Source: Anaerolineae bacterium (GTDB lineage: Bacteria > Chloroflexota > Anaerolineae > Aggregatilineales > Phototrophicaceae). Taken from it: a stretch of 64,000 bases of DNA. The stretch is taken from assembly GCA_022822305.1 (NCBI GenBank), contig JAJEBY010000003.1, positions 434,001-498,000 on the forward strand, written 5' to 3'. The notes beneath the pieces were generated by a model, which worked only from the letters and a program-made list of their open reading frames with translations, was not told where the DNA came from and ran no database searches. Of the stretch, positions 1 through 7,834 are shown piece by piece (positions within the stretch are counted from its first letter, which is position 1; every line of letters begins with the position of its first letter). The translations under genes and the position numbers were made by a program.

Positions 1-342
1 GTCCAGGTTGTGCCCCACCCGCCACGCTGTAGAGAAGCATACCAAATCAATGTCACCGTACGGAACGCCGGCAACGGTGATGCGCACTCCGGCGGGATCA
101 TTGAAGTAAGGGACTCGCTCCAGTCAGACGGCAGGCTCCTGGGCACGACGCAAATTGCATTCGGTCCGCTGGCGGCCGGGGCGCAACAGTCCGTATTCGG
201 GCATCTGACCATGAACTTGCATTTCAACGAAACGCATAACGTGAATCTGTATCTCGATGTCAACAGTCAAGTTGCGGAGACCAACGAGAACAACAATCAC
301 CACGCCGACGCGCCGTACATCTTGCAGCGCGCCGGCTGCTAA
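1..342 (+). CDS. C-terminal fragment of a CARDB/APHP-like exported protein
   Basis: The frame is open to the window edge, so only the last ~113 residues are present and the start lies outside; the GTG at base 10 is internal. The visible part is one beta-rich Ig-like domain of the CARDB/APHP type: a V-T-V-R-N-A-G-N-G strand, a G-G-I-I-E-V-R-D strand and a closing V-A-E-T-N-E-N-N-N motif, typical where these domains end. Such domains usually repeat in secreted or surface proteins and mediate adhesion. A terminal Cys-stop follows. The downstream methyltransferase is convergent, so it is not co-transcribed. Domain type is fairly sure; the full protein's function cannot be known from here. Confidence 0.7.
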   Translation, partial: VQVVPHPPRCREAYQINVTVRNAGNGDAHSGGIIEVRDSLQSDGRLLGTTQIAFGPLAAGAQQSVFGHLTMNLHFNETHNVNLYLDVNSQVAETNENNNHHADAPYILQRAGC

Positions 343-359
343 ACGACGATTCTGCCAGG

Positions 360-1109
360 CTAGTCTTCCACAGGAGCGGGACTTGTCTCGCTCCTTTCGG
401 TTTTTCGCAGCACGCTATAGCGGTTGAGTTGCCCGGTCGCGCCATCAGCGCGATAGTCCCCGACAACTGTCAAACCGCTGGCGGCGATCAAGGCTTGATG
501 TTCCTCATCATCAACATAATGACAGTAGCGCAGGGCGTGCTCGCCGCGACGCCAATCCAGCAGGAAGTCATTGCGCTCGACCAACATATCGCTCGGCCAA
601 GGCGCAATGCGGCTGCGAAAGCGTTCCTCCTCGTAGAAGCGCCAAGCCGCAAGCGCCAGATAACCGCCTGGCTGCAAGCGTGCCGCGGCGCTCGCCATTA
701 GCGCCTGCCTCTGCATGAACCCCGGCATGTGGTGAACGATGCCGAAGAGCGCGACCAGTTGCGCCTGCATTGGGAGCGTGTGAGTCAGGACAACATCTTG
801 ATCCCGCAGCCGCAACGTTAGATTCGGCAGTCCGCTCAGTCGCTTTCGCGCCAGATCAAGCAAGCGGCGATTGTTGTCGATGCCGTGATAGACGAAGGTC
901 TCGGCTTGATGACGCGCCAAAAATTCGCCAAAGCGACCGTTGCCGCAGCCAATGTCGATGACTGACGCGACCGGCAGGTCGATTATTTTCAGGAGGCGCC
1001 GCCAGCCTGCCCAGGCCCGTCCCCGCGTCGCGTCAAACTCATCCGCTGTCCGCGCATAGAATTCGCGATTAATTTGGTTCAGACGCAGCCTGGTTTCGTC
1101 GTCCATCAT
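360..1109 (-). CDS. Class I SAM-dependent methyltransferase, Trm9/ALKBH8-like
   Basis: A 249-residue protein. Motif I is VIDIGCGNGRF (residues 50-60), and the acidic end of strand 2 is GIDNN (~75-79). The N-terminal stretch with FYARTADEFDATR and W-A-G-W (residues ~17-36) resembles the N-terminus of Trm9/ALKBH8 tRNA-wobble-uridine methyltransferases, and the V-H-H-M-P-G segment sits where that family has its catalytic-loop histidines. The fold is certain; the tRNA substrate is inference. Start: two ATGs in tandem, no clear Shine-Dalgarno; a TATGAT about 45 bases upstream may be the -10. Encoded alone, convergent with the CARDB fragment. Confidence 0.85.
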   Translation of the reverse strand: MMDDETRLRLNQINREFYARTADEFDATRGRAWAGWRRLLKIIDLPVASVIDIGCGNGRFGEFLARHQAETFVYHGIDNNRRLLDLARKRLSGLPNLTLRLRDQDVVLTHTLPMQAQLVALFGIVHHMPGFMQRQALMASAAARLQPGGYLALAAWRFYEEERFRSRIAPWPSDMLVERNDFLLDWRRGEHALRYCHYVDDEEHQALIAASGLTVVGDYRADGATGQLNRYSVLRKTERSETSPAPVED

Positions 1110-1447
1110 CAGTTTGGCAGGTAAGAATTCGCCCCTTCAATGCATCAATATCATAGCAAGACTAAGTGATATTTCCTCAATTCTCCCTTCCTTTCTGTTG
1201 TTGAGATAGCGACAAATTCGAGCGCGGCGCTCGACCGCCCGCAGGTACAAAGTTGCCTGCAGGCATATGTATAGTGTCCGTAATCGAAATCACTGTTGCC
1301 CGCGTCTTTCTCTTTTTTGTTTGTTGTACGTATTTTGAGACCTGTCGCAAAGATATGCGTATAGCTCTCGGCAATGCTTGAAGGTTACTCGACAACAAAC
1401 GTGACGGCTTTCAACATCAGGCCAAACGGAAGGGAATATAACACACC
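1110..1447. other. Intergenic region between two divergent genes
   Basis: 338 bases between the methyltransferase (minus strand) and the ParB-fold gene (plus strand), so it must hold both promoters. A TATGAT-like hexamer (minus strand, near 1150) may serve the methyltransferase. A TATAAC hexamer ends 5 bases before the ATG at 1448. A CCTGCAGG-type short palindrome and a pyrimidine tract near 1300-1325 are visible. I see no gene, RNA or terminator here; the small ORFs lack coding character. Confidence 0.5.
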
Positions 1448-2437
1448 ATGACACACACAGATGCGTTCCGCTCAGATTACCAAGCGGGCATCGGCAAGTT
1501 CCATTCAGCGCGTCAAAAGGCATTTTGGCAAGCGATGCTGCGCCACTTCACGGGCAAGCACAATGAGCTGATGAATTTCGAAAAGGTGCGCCGGCGCCTG
1601 CACCTGCATGAAGAACACTACATGGGCGTGCGCGATGTGCCGCTCGATCAGATAGTCGGCAGCGTCGGTCGCTACAAAGACTTCACCGCGACATTCTTGC
1701 CCAAGCACAGCAAGATGGTCGAGCGCTGGAGCCGCGTCTACGCAGCGACCAACAGCCTGGAAGGCCTGCCGCCAATCGAGCTGTACAAGGTTGGCGACGC
1801 CTATTTCGTCCGCGACGGCAATCATCGCGTGTCGGTGGCGCACGAGCTCGGCAGCAAGACGATTCAGGCGCATGTGGTCGAATTGCCCACCACCGTGCCG
1901 CTGCGGCCGGGCATGAGCGACCAAGAACTCGAAGCGGCGGAAGCCTATGCCCATTTTCTGGAAGAAACCGGCCTGGCGCGAGCCGTGCCCGATCACGAAT
2001 CTATCGAGCTGTCGATTCCGGCGCGCTATCACGAGTTGATGGGATTCATCTTCTTGTACGAGCGCGTCATGGAGAAAGCGGCCGGGCATCCGCTCACGAC
2101 AGAAGAAGTCACCGCCGACTGGTACGAGCGCGTATACAAACCGGCCGTTGAATTAATCCGAAAGCACCGGGTACTGGATCTGGCCAAGGGACGAAAGACG
2201 CCGCGCACCGAAGGCGATCTCTTCTTGTGGCTGATGAACAACCTGTTGCTGCTGCGCCATCAGTTTGGTGATGATGCTCCGGTAAAGTCGTTCAGCGGCG
2301 CCATCAAATCCTACCTGGAAGAAGAGCATGTCAGCGTGCCCGAAGCGTTGCAAAGTGAAAACGACGATTCGGTGATCTTGACCCGGCGGCAGGTGCAAAA
2401 TGCTGGCGCCGCCGCAGGCATAAAACGCGGGGCTTGA
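1448..2437 (+). CDS. DUF4032-like protein with ParB/sulfiredoxin-fold N-terminal domain
   Basis: A 329-residue soluble protein. Residues ~58-150 form a ParB/Srx-type domain: VPLDQIVGSVGRYKDF followed by YFVRDGNHRVSVAHELG and a V-V-E-L strand; D-G-N-H-R is the nucleotide-binding signature of this fold. The helical C-terminal half has the W-Y-x2-V-Y-x-P and R-T-E-G-D-L-F-L-W-L pattern I associate with DUF4032 proteins. It lacks the HTH and dimer domains of chromosome-partitioning ParB and has no ParA neighbour, so a partitioning role is unlikely; nucleotide or DNA binding is inferred. Start ATG: TATAAC ends 5 bases upstream and GGAAGGGA lies 12 bases upstream, so either a leaderless or a long-spaced SD start is possible. 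Confidence 0.75.
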   Translation: MTHTDAFRSDYQAGIGKFHSARQKAFWQAMLRHFTGKHNELMNFEKVRRRLHLHEEHYMGVRDVPLDQIVGSVGRYKDFTATFLPKHSKMVERWSRVYAATNSLEGLPPIELYKVGDAYFVRDGNHRVSVAHELGSKTIQAHVVELPTTVPLRPGMSDQELEAAEAYAHFLEETGLARAVPDHESIELSIPARYHELMGFIFLYERVMEKAAGHPLTTEEVTADWYERVYKPAVELIRKHRVLDLAKGRKTPRTEGDLFLWLMNNLLLLRHQFGDDAPVKSFSGAIKSYLEEEHVSVPEALQSENDDSVILTRRQVQNAGAAAGIKRGA

Positions 2438-2495
2438 CGAACGCGTGACCCGTCGCCCTTACGCGATCAGGTCGCCGGATACGCTCTCGCTTGAA

Positions 2496-3248
2496 CTAAT
2501 CACCATCCAAATCGCCTTCCGCGAGCGCAGTAAGTCGCATGAAGGCGATTTCTTGTTGGCTCATATCGGCGGGATAATCGCCCGCGTCGTCATGATACGA
2601 TTCCAATATGCGATAGGCCTGCTTGATATAGTCGCGGGCGGTACTCTCGGCAATGCCCATTTCATCGGCGACCAGGCGCGCGGGCATGCCTTCAATCGCA
2701 TAGAGGATGATGGCCTCGCGCTTGCGCTTGGTTAGGTCCGGATATCGACGCGGCCCCGGCAATTCCTTCGACTTGCGCAAGCGGGAGTGGTTGAGCCTGC
2801 CGATGGCTTCGGCGGCGCCGTGCGAATAAACGAATGCGGACGACTTGAGACTTTGGGCATAGCAGACCGCGGGCGCGATATGCAGCAAAACATCAGGTTT
2901 GAGGAAATAAGCGTGGGCGCCGGCATCCACCGCGGCATAGAGCAAATCAAGATCGGCGCTTTGCGCCAGGCATATCACGACGGCGCCGTCGATCGCGTCC
3001 AGCAGCTCATGTATCGCGCGGCGGAGCGCGTGCGCGTTTTCCGTGTCGTCGGCATTGAGTACCACGACATCAGGATAATCCGACTCGCCGAGCTGGCCCA
3101 AGGCCAGCCAAAAGGCCTCGAGCGATTCAACTTTGAGCTTGACGCGTGTTCGTCTGTCCCAGGCAAAATAGGCATTGATCGCGTAAAGCGCGTGCCCGTC
3201 TCGCCCGATAACCGCGACCTTGAGGTCGATGCCTCCGATTCCGCTCAC
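2496..3248 (-). CDS. Response-regulator-like protein with degenerate receiver and LuxR-type HTH
   Basis: A 250-residue protein. Residues ~8-125 have receiver topology: strand L-K-V-A-V-I-G-R-D, strand D-V-V-V-L at 60-64, and the conserved Lys in Y-F-L-K-P (K117). The residue that should be the phosphoacceptor Asp at the end of strand 3 is Asn65 (VVVLNADD), and only one acidic residue remains in the strand-1 pocket, so conventional phosphorylation looks impossible. Residues ~165-215 are a sigma-4/LuxR-type HTH (L-T-K-R-K-R-E-A-I-I-L...A-D-E-M-G-I-A-E-S-T-A-R-D-Y-I). The start is GTG with no clear SD. No kinase is adjacent; HMT-MTHFR lies just upstream on the same strand. Confidence 0.72.
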   Translation of the reverse strand: MSGIGGIDLKVAVIGRDGHALYAINAYFAWDRRTRVKLKVESLEAFWLALGQLGESDYPDVVVLNADDTENAHALRRAIHELLDAIDGAVVICLAQSADLDLLYAAVDAGAHAYFLKPDVLLHIAPAVCYAQSLKSSAFVYSHGAAEAIGRLNHSRLRKSKELPGPRRYPDLTKRKREAIILYAIEGMPARLVADEMGIAESTARDYIKQAYRILESYHDDAGDYPADMSQQEIAFMRLTALAEGDLDGD

Positions 3249-3320
3249 GTCACATGCATCCTGGATCGGACTCGAAAATCACGCCCACTGCAGCGAGGCA
3301 AGGGGTAAATCCGAAGCGAC

Positions 3321-5210
3321 TCAATTGGAGTCGGCCTCTGCTTCGCGCTCCTTAAGATAGGCGACCAGTTCCGCCGCCTGCTCATAGTGCCCGCGCGAAG
3401 GGATAATATACGCGCCTTGGATCAGGCCCGCCATCTGTTCAAGCAGTTCCCGCGCGATATCCACGCCAATGCTTGCCGCCTCGTCGCCGGCAGCGGCGAT
3501 GCGTTCCGTGATGGCATCCGGAATGTAGATGCCGGGCACTTCATTATTCAAGAAGCGCGCCTGGCGCATGCTGTGCAGCGGCATCACCGCCATTAGCACC
3601 GGCAGATCAAAGGGTTCGCCAGCCAGTTCGGCGTAACGATCGTGGAAGCGGTGAATGCGCCGCGGATCAAAGATGGCTTGGCCCAAGGCGAAGTCCGCGC
3701 CGGCCGCCATTTTATTTCTGAGGACGCGAATCTCTCGATCGATGTCGTCGGCGGCCATGTTGAGCGCGCAGCCAACGGTGAAACTGCTCGGCTTGCCGAT
3801 GCTGTGCCCGGCCATATCGACCCCGCGATTCATGCCTTGCTTGATGGCGCCGATCAGCTTTGAAGGGGCCACATCAAAGACATCGCTCGCATCGGGATAG
3901 TCGCCGATGCGCGTCGGATCGCCCAGGGCCACAAACAAGTTGCGCAAACCCAACGCGTGCGAAGCCAACAAATCACCCTGCACGCGCAGCATGTTGCGTC
4001 CGCGCGTGGGAAAATGCAGCACGGTTTCGATGCCGAGCTGGGATTGCAGCAAATGCGCCGCAGCCCAGGCGCTCATCTTCATGCGGGCGGCCGGCGTATC
4101 GGCCACGTTGATCAGGTCTGCCCCGGCCGATCGCAGCTGCCTCGCCTCGCGCAGGAGATCTTCGGTGTGGTAGCTGCGGGGCGGCGACATCTCAACCGTC
4201 ACGGTGAATCTGCCGTCTTGCAGTCGCTCGGCCAGATGGGTCGGATGGTCGGGATCGTGTTCTTCGTGCTGAACATGGTAATCGCCGACGTGCAGGTCGA
4301 CATAGTGCGCCGCCGGTTCATCGAGCGCCGCGCGCATCGCGGCAATATGGTCAGGGCGCGTGCCGCAGCAGCCGCCGATGATGCTGGCGCCGAAATCGAC
4401 CAGCGCGGCCACGCTGTCTCCGAAGTATTCCGCGCTGGCTGGATAGAGGATGCGGCCGCCGATCACTTCGGGAAATCCGGCATTGGGCATGGCAGAATAG
4501 GTGGCTTCCGGCACGGCGTAGGTCATCTGCTGCAGCACTTCGGCGATGCCGGCCGGTCCACTGCCACAGTTGACGCCGATGACATCGACCTCGGCTCGAT
4601 GCAGATCGTTGGCGACCCGCGCCGGAGGATAACCGGAAAAACTCACGTGCTCCTGATAAAACGTGGCTTGGGCGATGATGGGCATTTCGGCATCAATATC
4701 GCGCAGGACCTTGATCGCCAGCAGCAGCTCCCGATGCTCGCTGAAGGTCTCGAATACGATGACGTCAACCCCGGCATAAACCAGGGCGGAAAGCTGTTCC
4801 GCGAAGGCGCCGCCGGCTTCAGCTTGCGAAACCTGCCCAATGGGATAAACGCCACTGCCCAACGGACCGACGGATCCGGCCACATAAACATCGTCGCGGC
4901 CGCTTTCGGCGATCGCCAGCCGCGCCAGTTCAACGCCGCTGCGATTGAACGCTCCAACCTCGCTCGCGCGCCCGATATTCCCGAGTTTATGGCTGTTGGC
5001 GCCAAATGTATTGGTTTCGATCAACTCGGCGCCGGCAGCGATATAGGCCTTGTGGACGGCGAGGACGATTTCCGGCGCGTCGACATTCATGGCGTCAAAG
5101 CAGGCATCGGCGCGCGCGTGTGATTCCTGATGCAGCATGGTGCCCATGGCGCCGTCAGCCAGAATCGGCGTCGTTTGTTTGAGGCGTTCGCGAAACGTCA
5201 GCTTGCTCAT
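3321..5210 (-). CDS. Bifunctional homocysteine S-methyltransferase / 5,10-methylenetetrahydrofolate reductase
   Basis: A 629-residue fusion of the YitJ type. Residues 1-~300 are the homocysteine methyltransferase barrel, with zinc ligands Cys215 (GVNCGSG) and Cys281-Cys282 (GGCCGTRPDH). Residues ~330-620 are the FAD-dependent MTHF reductase barrel (start F-T-V-T-V-E-M-S-P-P-R). The first domain moves a methyl group to homocysteine to give methionine; the second reduces methylene-THF to methyl-THF. Both ends of the one-carbon-to-methionine route are thus in one cytoplasmic enzyme. Length matches the family and all key cysteines are present. ATG start; the gene diverges from the lytic transglycosylase. 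No S-box or other riboswitch is recognisable upstream. Confidence 0.93.
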   Translation of the reverse strand: MSKLTFRERLKQTTPILADGAMGTMLHQESHARADACFDAMNVDAPEIVLAVHKAYIAAGAELIETNTFGANSHKLGNIGRASEVGAFNRSGVELARLAIAESGRDDVYVAGSVGPLGSGVYPIGQVSQAEAGGAFAEQLSALVYAGVDVIVFETFSEHRELLLAIKVLRDIDAEMPIIAQATFYQEHVSFSGYPPARVANDLHRAEVDVIGVNCGSGPAGIAEVLQQMTYAVPEATYSAMPNAGFPEVIGGRILYPASAEYFGDSVAALVDFGASIIGGCCGTRPDHIAAMRAALDEPAAHYVDLHVGDYHVQHEEHDPDHPTHLAERLQDGRFTVTVEMSPPRSYHTEDLLREARQLRSAGADLINVADTPAARMKMSAWAAAHLLQSQLGIETVLHFPTRGRNMLRVQGDLLASHALGLRNLFVALGDPTRIGDYPDASDVFDVAPSKLIGAIKQGMNRGVDMAGHSIGKPSSFTVGCALNMAADDIDREIRVLRNKMAAGADFALGQAIFDPRRIHRFHDRYAELAGEPFDLPVLMAVMPLHSMRQARFLNNEVPGIYIPDAITERIAAAGDEAASIGVDIARELLEQMAGLIQGAYIIPSRGHYEQAAELVAYLKEREAEADSN

Positions 5211-5294
5211 CCGCCCATGCTCGCGTCTATCGGATCGGCGCTAGTGTATCAGATAACGCGCCCCCGTTGTACTGCGCGCGCGGCTGTGGCGGGA

Positions 5295-5332
5295 TTGACA
5301 GAGAGCAATCCGCTTGTCTACCATTGCCGCAG
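5295..5332 (+). promoter_or_regulatory. Promoter of the lytic transglycosylase gene, apparently leaderless
   Basis: A perfect -35 TTGACA (5295-5300), an 18-base spacer and TACCAT (5319-5324) as -10. Only 8 bases separate the -10 from the ATG at 5333, so transcription should begin at or next to the start codon. No Shine-Dalgarno is present. Confidence 0.55.
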
Positions 5333-6142
5333 ATGAATCTTGAGAAACTGAAGCGGTTGACGGCCCCGACGCTGGCCGCAATTCAGCAGCGGGCGAAGCG
5401 CGGAATCAGCATCTCTCGGCGCGCGTTTGGCGTTGCCCGCCGACAAATCCGGCGCGGTCCGCTGCTATTCAAACGAGGCGAAGTCTATTATGTGCCGCTC
5501 TGGCTGCCGATCGCGCTGGCCATCCTGTTGGCATCCACGGTGATATGGGACGATATTGCTGTCTTGGCCAGGCGCGTGACGGCCACCGCCGTCGAACTCG
5601 CGCAGCGCCGCGACAGCCGAGAACTAGCCGAGTTCTTCGCGCCGTCGGTGCGGCATTGGTCCGGAAACATCGATGCATGGGCGTCGCGTTACGAGGTGGA
5701 TCGCGATTTGCTGGCGACCGTCATGCAGATTGAATCTTGCGGCCATCCCAGCGTCGTTAGCGTGGCCGGCGCGCGCGGCTTGTTCCAGGTGATGCCGTTT
5801 CACTTTGATGAGGGCGAAAATATGCTCGATCCGGATACCAATGCCAGACGAGGCGCGACCTACCTCAACTATTGTCATCAGGCGGCCGACGCGGTTGTGG
5901 GCTTGACGCTCGCCTGCTACAACGGCGGACCCGGCGTTCTCGGCCAACCGCGCGAGAACTGGCCGCAGGAGACACAAAAATACTATCGCTGGGGCGTGGG
6001 CATTTTCAGCGACGCCAGTTCCGGGAAAGAGCGGAGTGAAACGCTGGACAAGTGGCTGGACGCGGGCGGCAATCGTCTATGCGAGAGCGCGCTGGCCGAG
6101 CTGCGGCGCAGCGATCGGCAACATGCTCCGGAATCGTCTTGA
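5333..6142 (+). CDS. Membrane-anchored lytic transglycosylase (SLT domain)
   Basis: A 269-residue protein from the ATG at 5333, chosen because the promoter lies immediately upstream; the frame also opens at 5267 but those codons overlap the -35. A basic N-terminus (~50 residues) is followed by one membrane segment (VPLWLPIALAILLASTVIW). The C-terminal part is a goose-lysozyme-like SLT domain: catalytic Glu in MQIESCG, the S-V-A-G-A-R-G-L-F-Q-V-M-P motif, and A-C-Y-N-G-G-P. It should cleave peptidoglycan glycan strands with 1,6-anhydro product formation on the outer membrane face. It is convergent with lexA, 6 bases apart. Confidence 0.9.
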   Translation: MNLEKLKRLTAPTLAAIQQRAKRGISISRRAFGVARRQIRRGPLLFKRGEVYYVPLWLPIALAILLASTVIWDDIAVLARRVTATAVELAQRRDSRELAEFFAPSVRHWSGNIDAWASRYEVDRDLLATVMQIESCGHPSVVSVAGARGLFQVMPFHFDEGENMLDPDTNARRGATYLNYCHQAADAVVGLTLACYNGGPGVLGQPRENWPQETQKYYRWGVGIFSDASSGKERSETLDKWLDAGGNRLCESALAELRRSDRQHAPESS

Positions 6143-6148
6143 GCGCAA

Positions 6149-6829
6149 TCAACTGTAGCTGCGCATCACCGACAGAACCCTGCCCTTGATTTCGCAATTG
6201 GACGGATGCACGTAGATCGGTTCATAAGACTGATTGGCCGGTTGCAGCCGAATGGCGTCCGTCTCGCGGTAAAAGTGTTTGAGCGTAGTTTCGCTGTCTT
6301 CCGGCAGCCAGGCCGCCACCATATCGCCATTGTCCGCCGTGTTCTGCCGGCGCAAAACGACAATATCGCCATCCTGAATCATCGAATCGATCATGGAATC
6401 GCCGCGCACGGTGAGCGCAAATACCTCGGTTTCGCCGAAGCCGCGCAATAACTGCGGAGGCACTTCAATATAGTCATCATCATCAATGTGATGGGCGATG
6501 TCGTCTGGCAGGGAAATCGGCTCGCCGGCAGCGATGCGCCCGACCAGCGCCACCCGCTGGAATCCGCGACCGGGCAGAATGCGCCGAGCCGGTGACACGC
6601 CGGGGATCGCGCGGATGATGCGCAAGCCGCGGGAAACTTTGCCCGAGCGCTGCAGATAACCGGCGTCCACCAATTTGTTAAGGTTGTAATTCACCACCGA
6701 TGTGGAGCCGATATCGCATTCCTCGCCGATCTCGCGAATTGAGGGCGGGAATCCCCGATCCCGGGTGTAGTTGTACATAAATCGCAGCATATTCCGCTGC
6801 CGTGTCGATAGCTCTTCGAATGCTTTCAT
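6149..6829 (-). CDS. lexA: LexA SOS-response repressor
   Basis: A 226-residue LexA. The winged HTH is at residues ~1-70 (LSTRQRNMLRFMYNY, GFPPSIREIGEEC, S-T-S-V-V-N-Y-N-L-N-K-L). The self-cleavage bond is Ala101-Gly102 in RIAAGEPI, and the catalytic dyad is Ser145 (RGDSMID) and Lys184 (TTLKHFY); all are intact, so it is a functional RecA-responsive repressor. It represses DNA-damage genes and, from the box in its own promoter, itself. Start ATG with GAGG about 9 bases upstream. dprA lies upstream on the same strand but the lexA promoter sits between them. Confidence 0.96.
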   Translation of the reverse strand: MKAFEELSTRQRNMLRFMYNYTRDRGFPPSIREIGEECDIGSTSVVNYNLNKLVDAGYLQRSGKVSRGLRIIRAIPGVSPARRILPGRGFQRVALVGRIAAGEPISLPDDIAHHIDDDDYIEVPPQLLRGFGETEVFALTVRGDSMIDSMIQDGDIVVLRRQNTADNGDMVAAWLPEDSETTLKHFYRETDAIRLQPANQSYEPIYVHPSNCEIKGRVLSVMRSYS

Positions 6830-6882
6830 AACTTTCCCTCATGACATCCGTCGCCGACCGAAAACACGGCGCACCTTGCTTC

Positions 6883-6912
6883 ATTATACACGAACATATG
6901 TTTGTGCGTCAA
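6883..6912 (-). promoter_or_regulatory. lexA: lexA promoter with embedded SOS box
   Basis: On the minus strand, -35 TTGACG (6912-6907), an 18-base spacer and a perfect -10 TATAAT (6888-6883). The spacer holds a near-perfect palindrome, CGAACATATGTTTG on the plus strand (6891-6904). It fits the Bacillus-type SOS consensus CGAAC-N4-GTTYG. LexA bound here would block RNA polymerase, giving classic autorepression. The leader to the ATG at 6829 is about 45 bases. Confidence 0.85.
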
Positions 6913-6958
6913 ATGTTCTAGCCACTTCTTGCCGATTTGTTCCGCATGTGAGTATCGG

Positions 6959-7834
6959 TCAGCGCAGCAAATAGGGAATGGCTTTGTCCAGGTCGCTGGG
7001 CAAGACCGCCGCGCCATCGCGCGCGAGCTGTTGATTGCCGCTGGCGGGCAGCCGAAACGTATAGACTTTGCGGCCCTGCGACAGCGCGAAGCGCGCCGTA
7101 TGCATGGCCCCGCCGTCGATGGCGGATTCGACCACGACCACGGCTTGGCTCAGTCCGCTGATTATGCGATTGCGAGACACCAGTCGCTGCGCGTTGGGCG
7201 CCAGCCGCGGATGCGCCTCGCTCGCCAGCGCGCCCGATTCCACGATCCGGGCCGCCATCCTCCGATTCCGCGCTGGATAGACATTCAGCACGCCGCTGCC
7301 CAGGACCGCGATAGTCTCGCCGCCGGCCTCCAGGGCTGCCGCATGAGCCGCGGCGTCCGTGCCCAGCGCCAAGCCGCTGACAATCAGGCAGCCGGCGCGC
7401 GCCAGACGCGTCGATAATTGCAAAGTAAGGATCTTCGCCACTTGCGACGGAGCGCGCGTGCCCACGATGCCGATGCTGCGTCCTTGAGACTCCGGCTGCC
7501 AAGCGCCCCGCAGGAACAGCGCGGGAGGACAATCAGCGATGTCTCTCAACGCCTGCGGATAACAATCATCATCGCTGGTCAAGGTTCGGATACCCTGCCC
7601 TTCCCATTCGATGATCTCGCGGGCGACGCGCTTTGGGTCGATGCCCAGTATATCGCTCGCGATCTTGCGACCGATGCCGGGCACAGCTCGCAGATCGGTG
7701 GCAGTGGCGCTGAAGACAGCCGACAGATCGCCGTCAAAATGTCGCAACAGGTTGGAAAAGGTCTTGGCGCCGATATGAGGCGAGAGGCTCAACGCGATCC
7801 ACTGGGCTCTGGCATCGACATCAATCGGCTTCAT
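6959..7834 (-). CDS. dprA: DNA-processing protein DprA (Smf)
   Basis: A 291-residue DprA. An N-terminal SAM/HhH-like region (to ~70, with A-V-P-G-I-G-R-K-I) precedes the Rossmann-like core: SIGIVGTRAP, V-S-G-L-A-L-G-T-D-A-A-A-H and G-S-G-V-L-N-V-Y-P-A-R-N-R. The C-terminal winged-helix DML1-like domain of longer DprAs is absent, so this is a short form. It loads RecA on incoming single-stranded DNA during transformation. The start overlaps the end of the upstream regulator gene by 14 bases, so the two are probably translated from one mRNA. No other competence gene is in the window. Confidence 0.92.
   Translation of the reverse strand: MKPIDVDARAQWIALSLSPHIGAKTFSNLLRHFDGDLSAVFSATATDLRAVPGIGRKIASDILGIDPKRVAREIIEWEGQGIRTLTSDDDCYPQALRDIADCPPALFLRGAWQPESQGRSIGIVGTRAPSQVAKILTLQLSTRLARAGCLIVSGLALGTDAAAHAAALEAGGETIAVLGSGVLNVYPARNRRMAARIVESGALASEAHPRLAPNAQRLVSRNRIISGLSQAVVVVESAIDGGAMHTARFALSQGRKVYTFRLPASGNQQLARDGAAVLPSDLDKAIPYLLR

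Noticed and set aside
3957-5123. 388-codon plus-strand frame opposite HMT-MTHFR
   Set aside because: Antisense shadow with no domain pattern.
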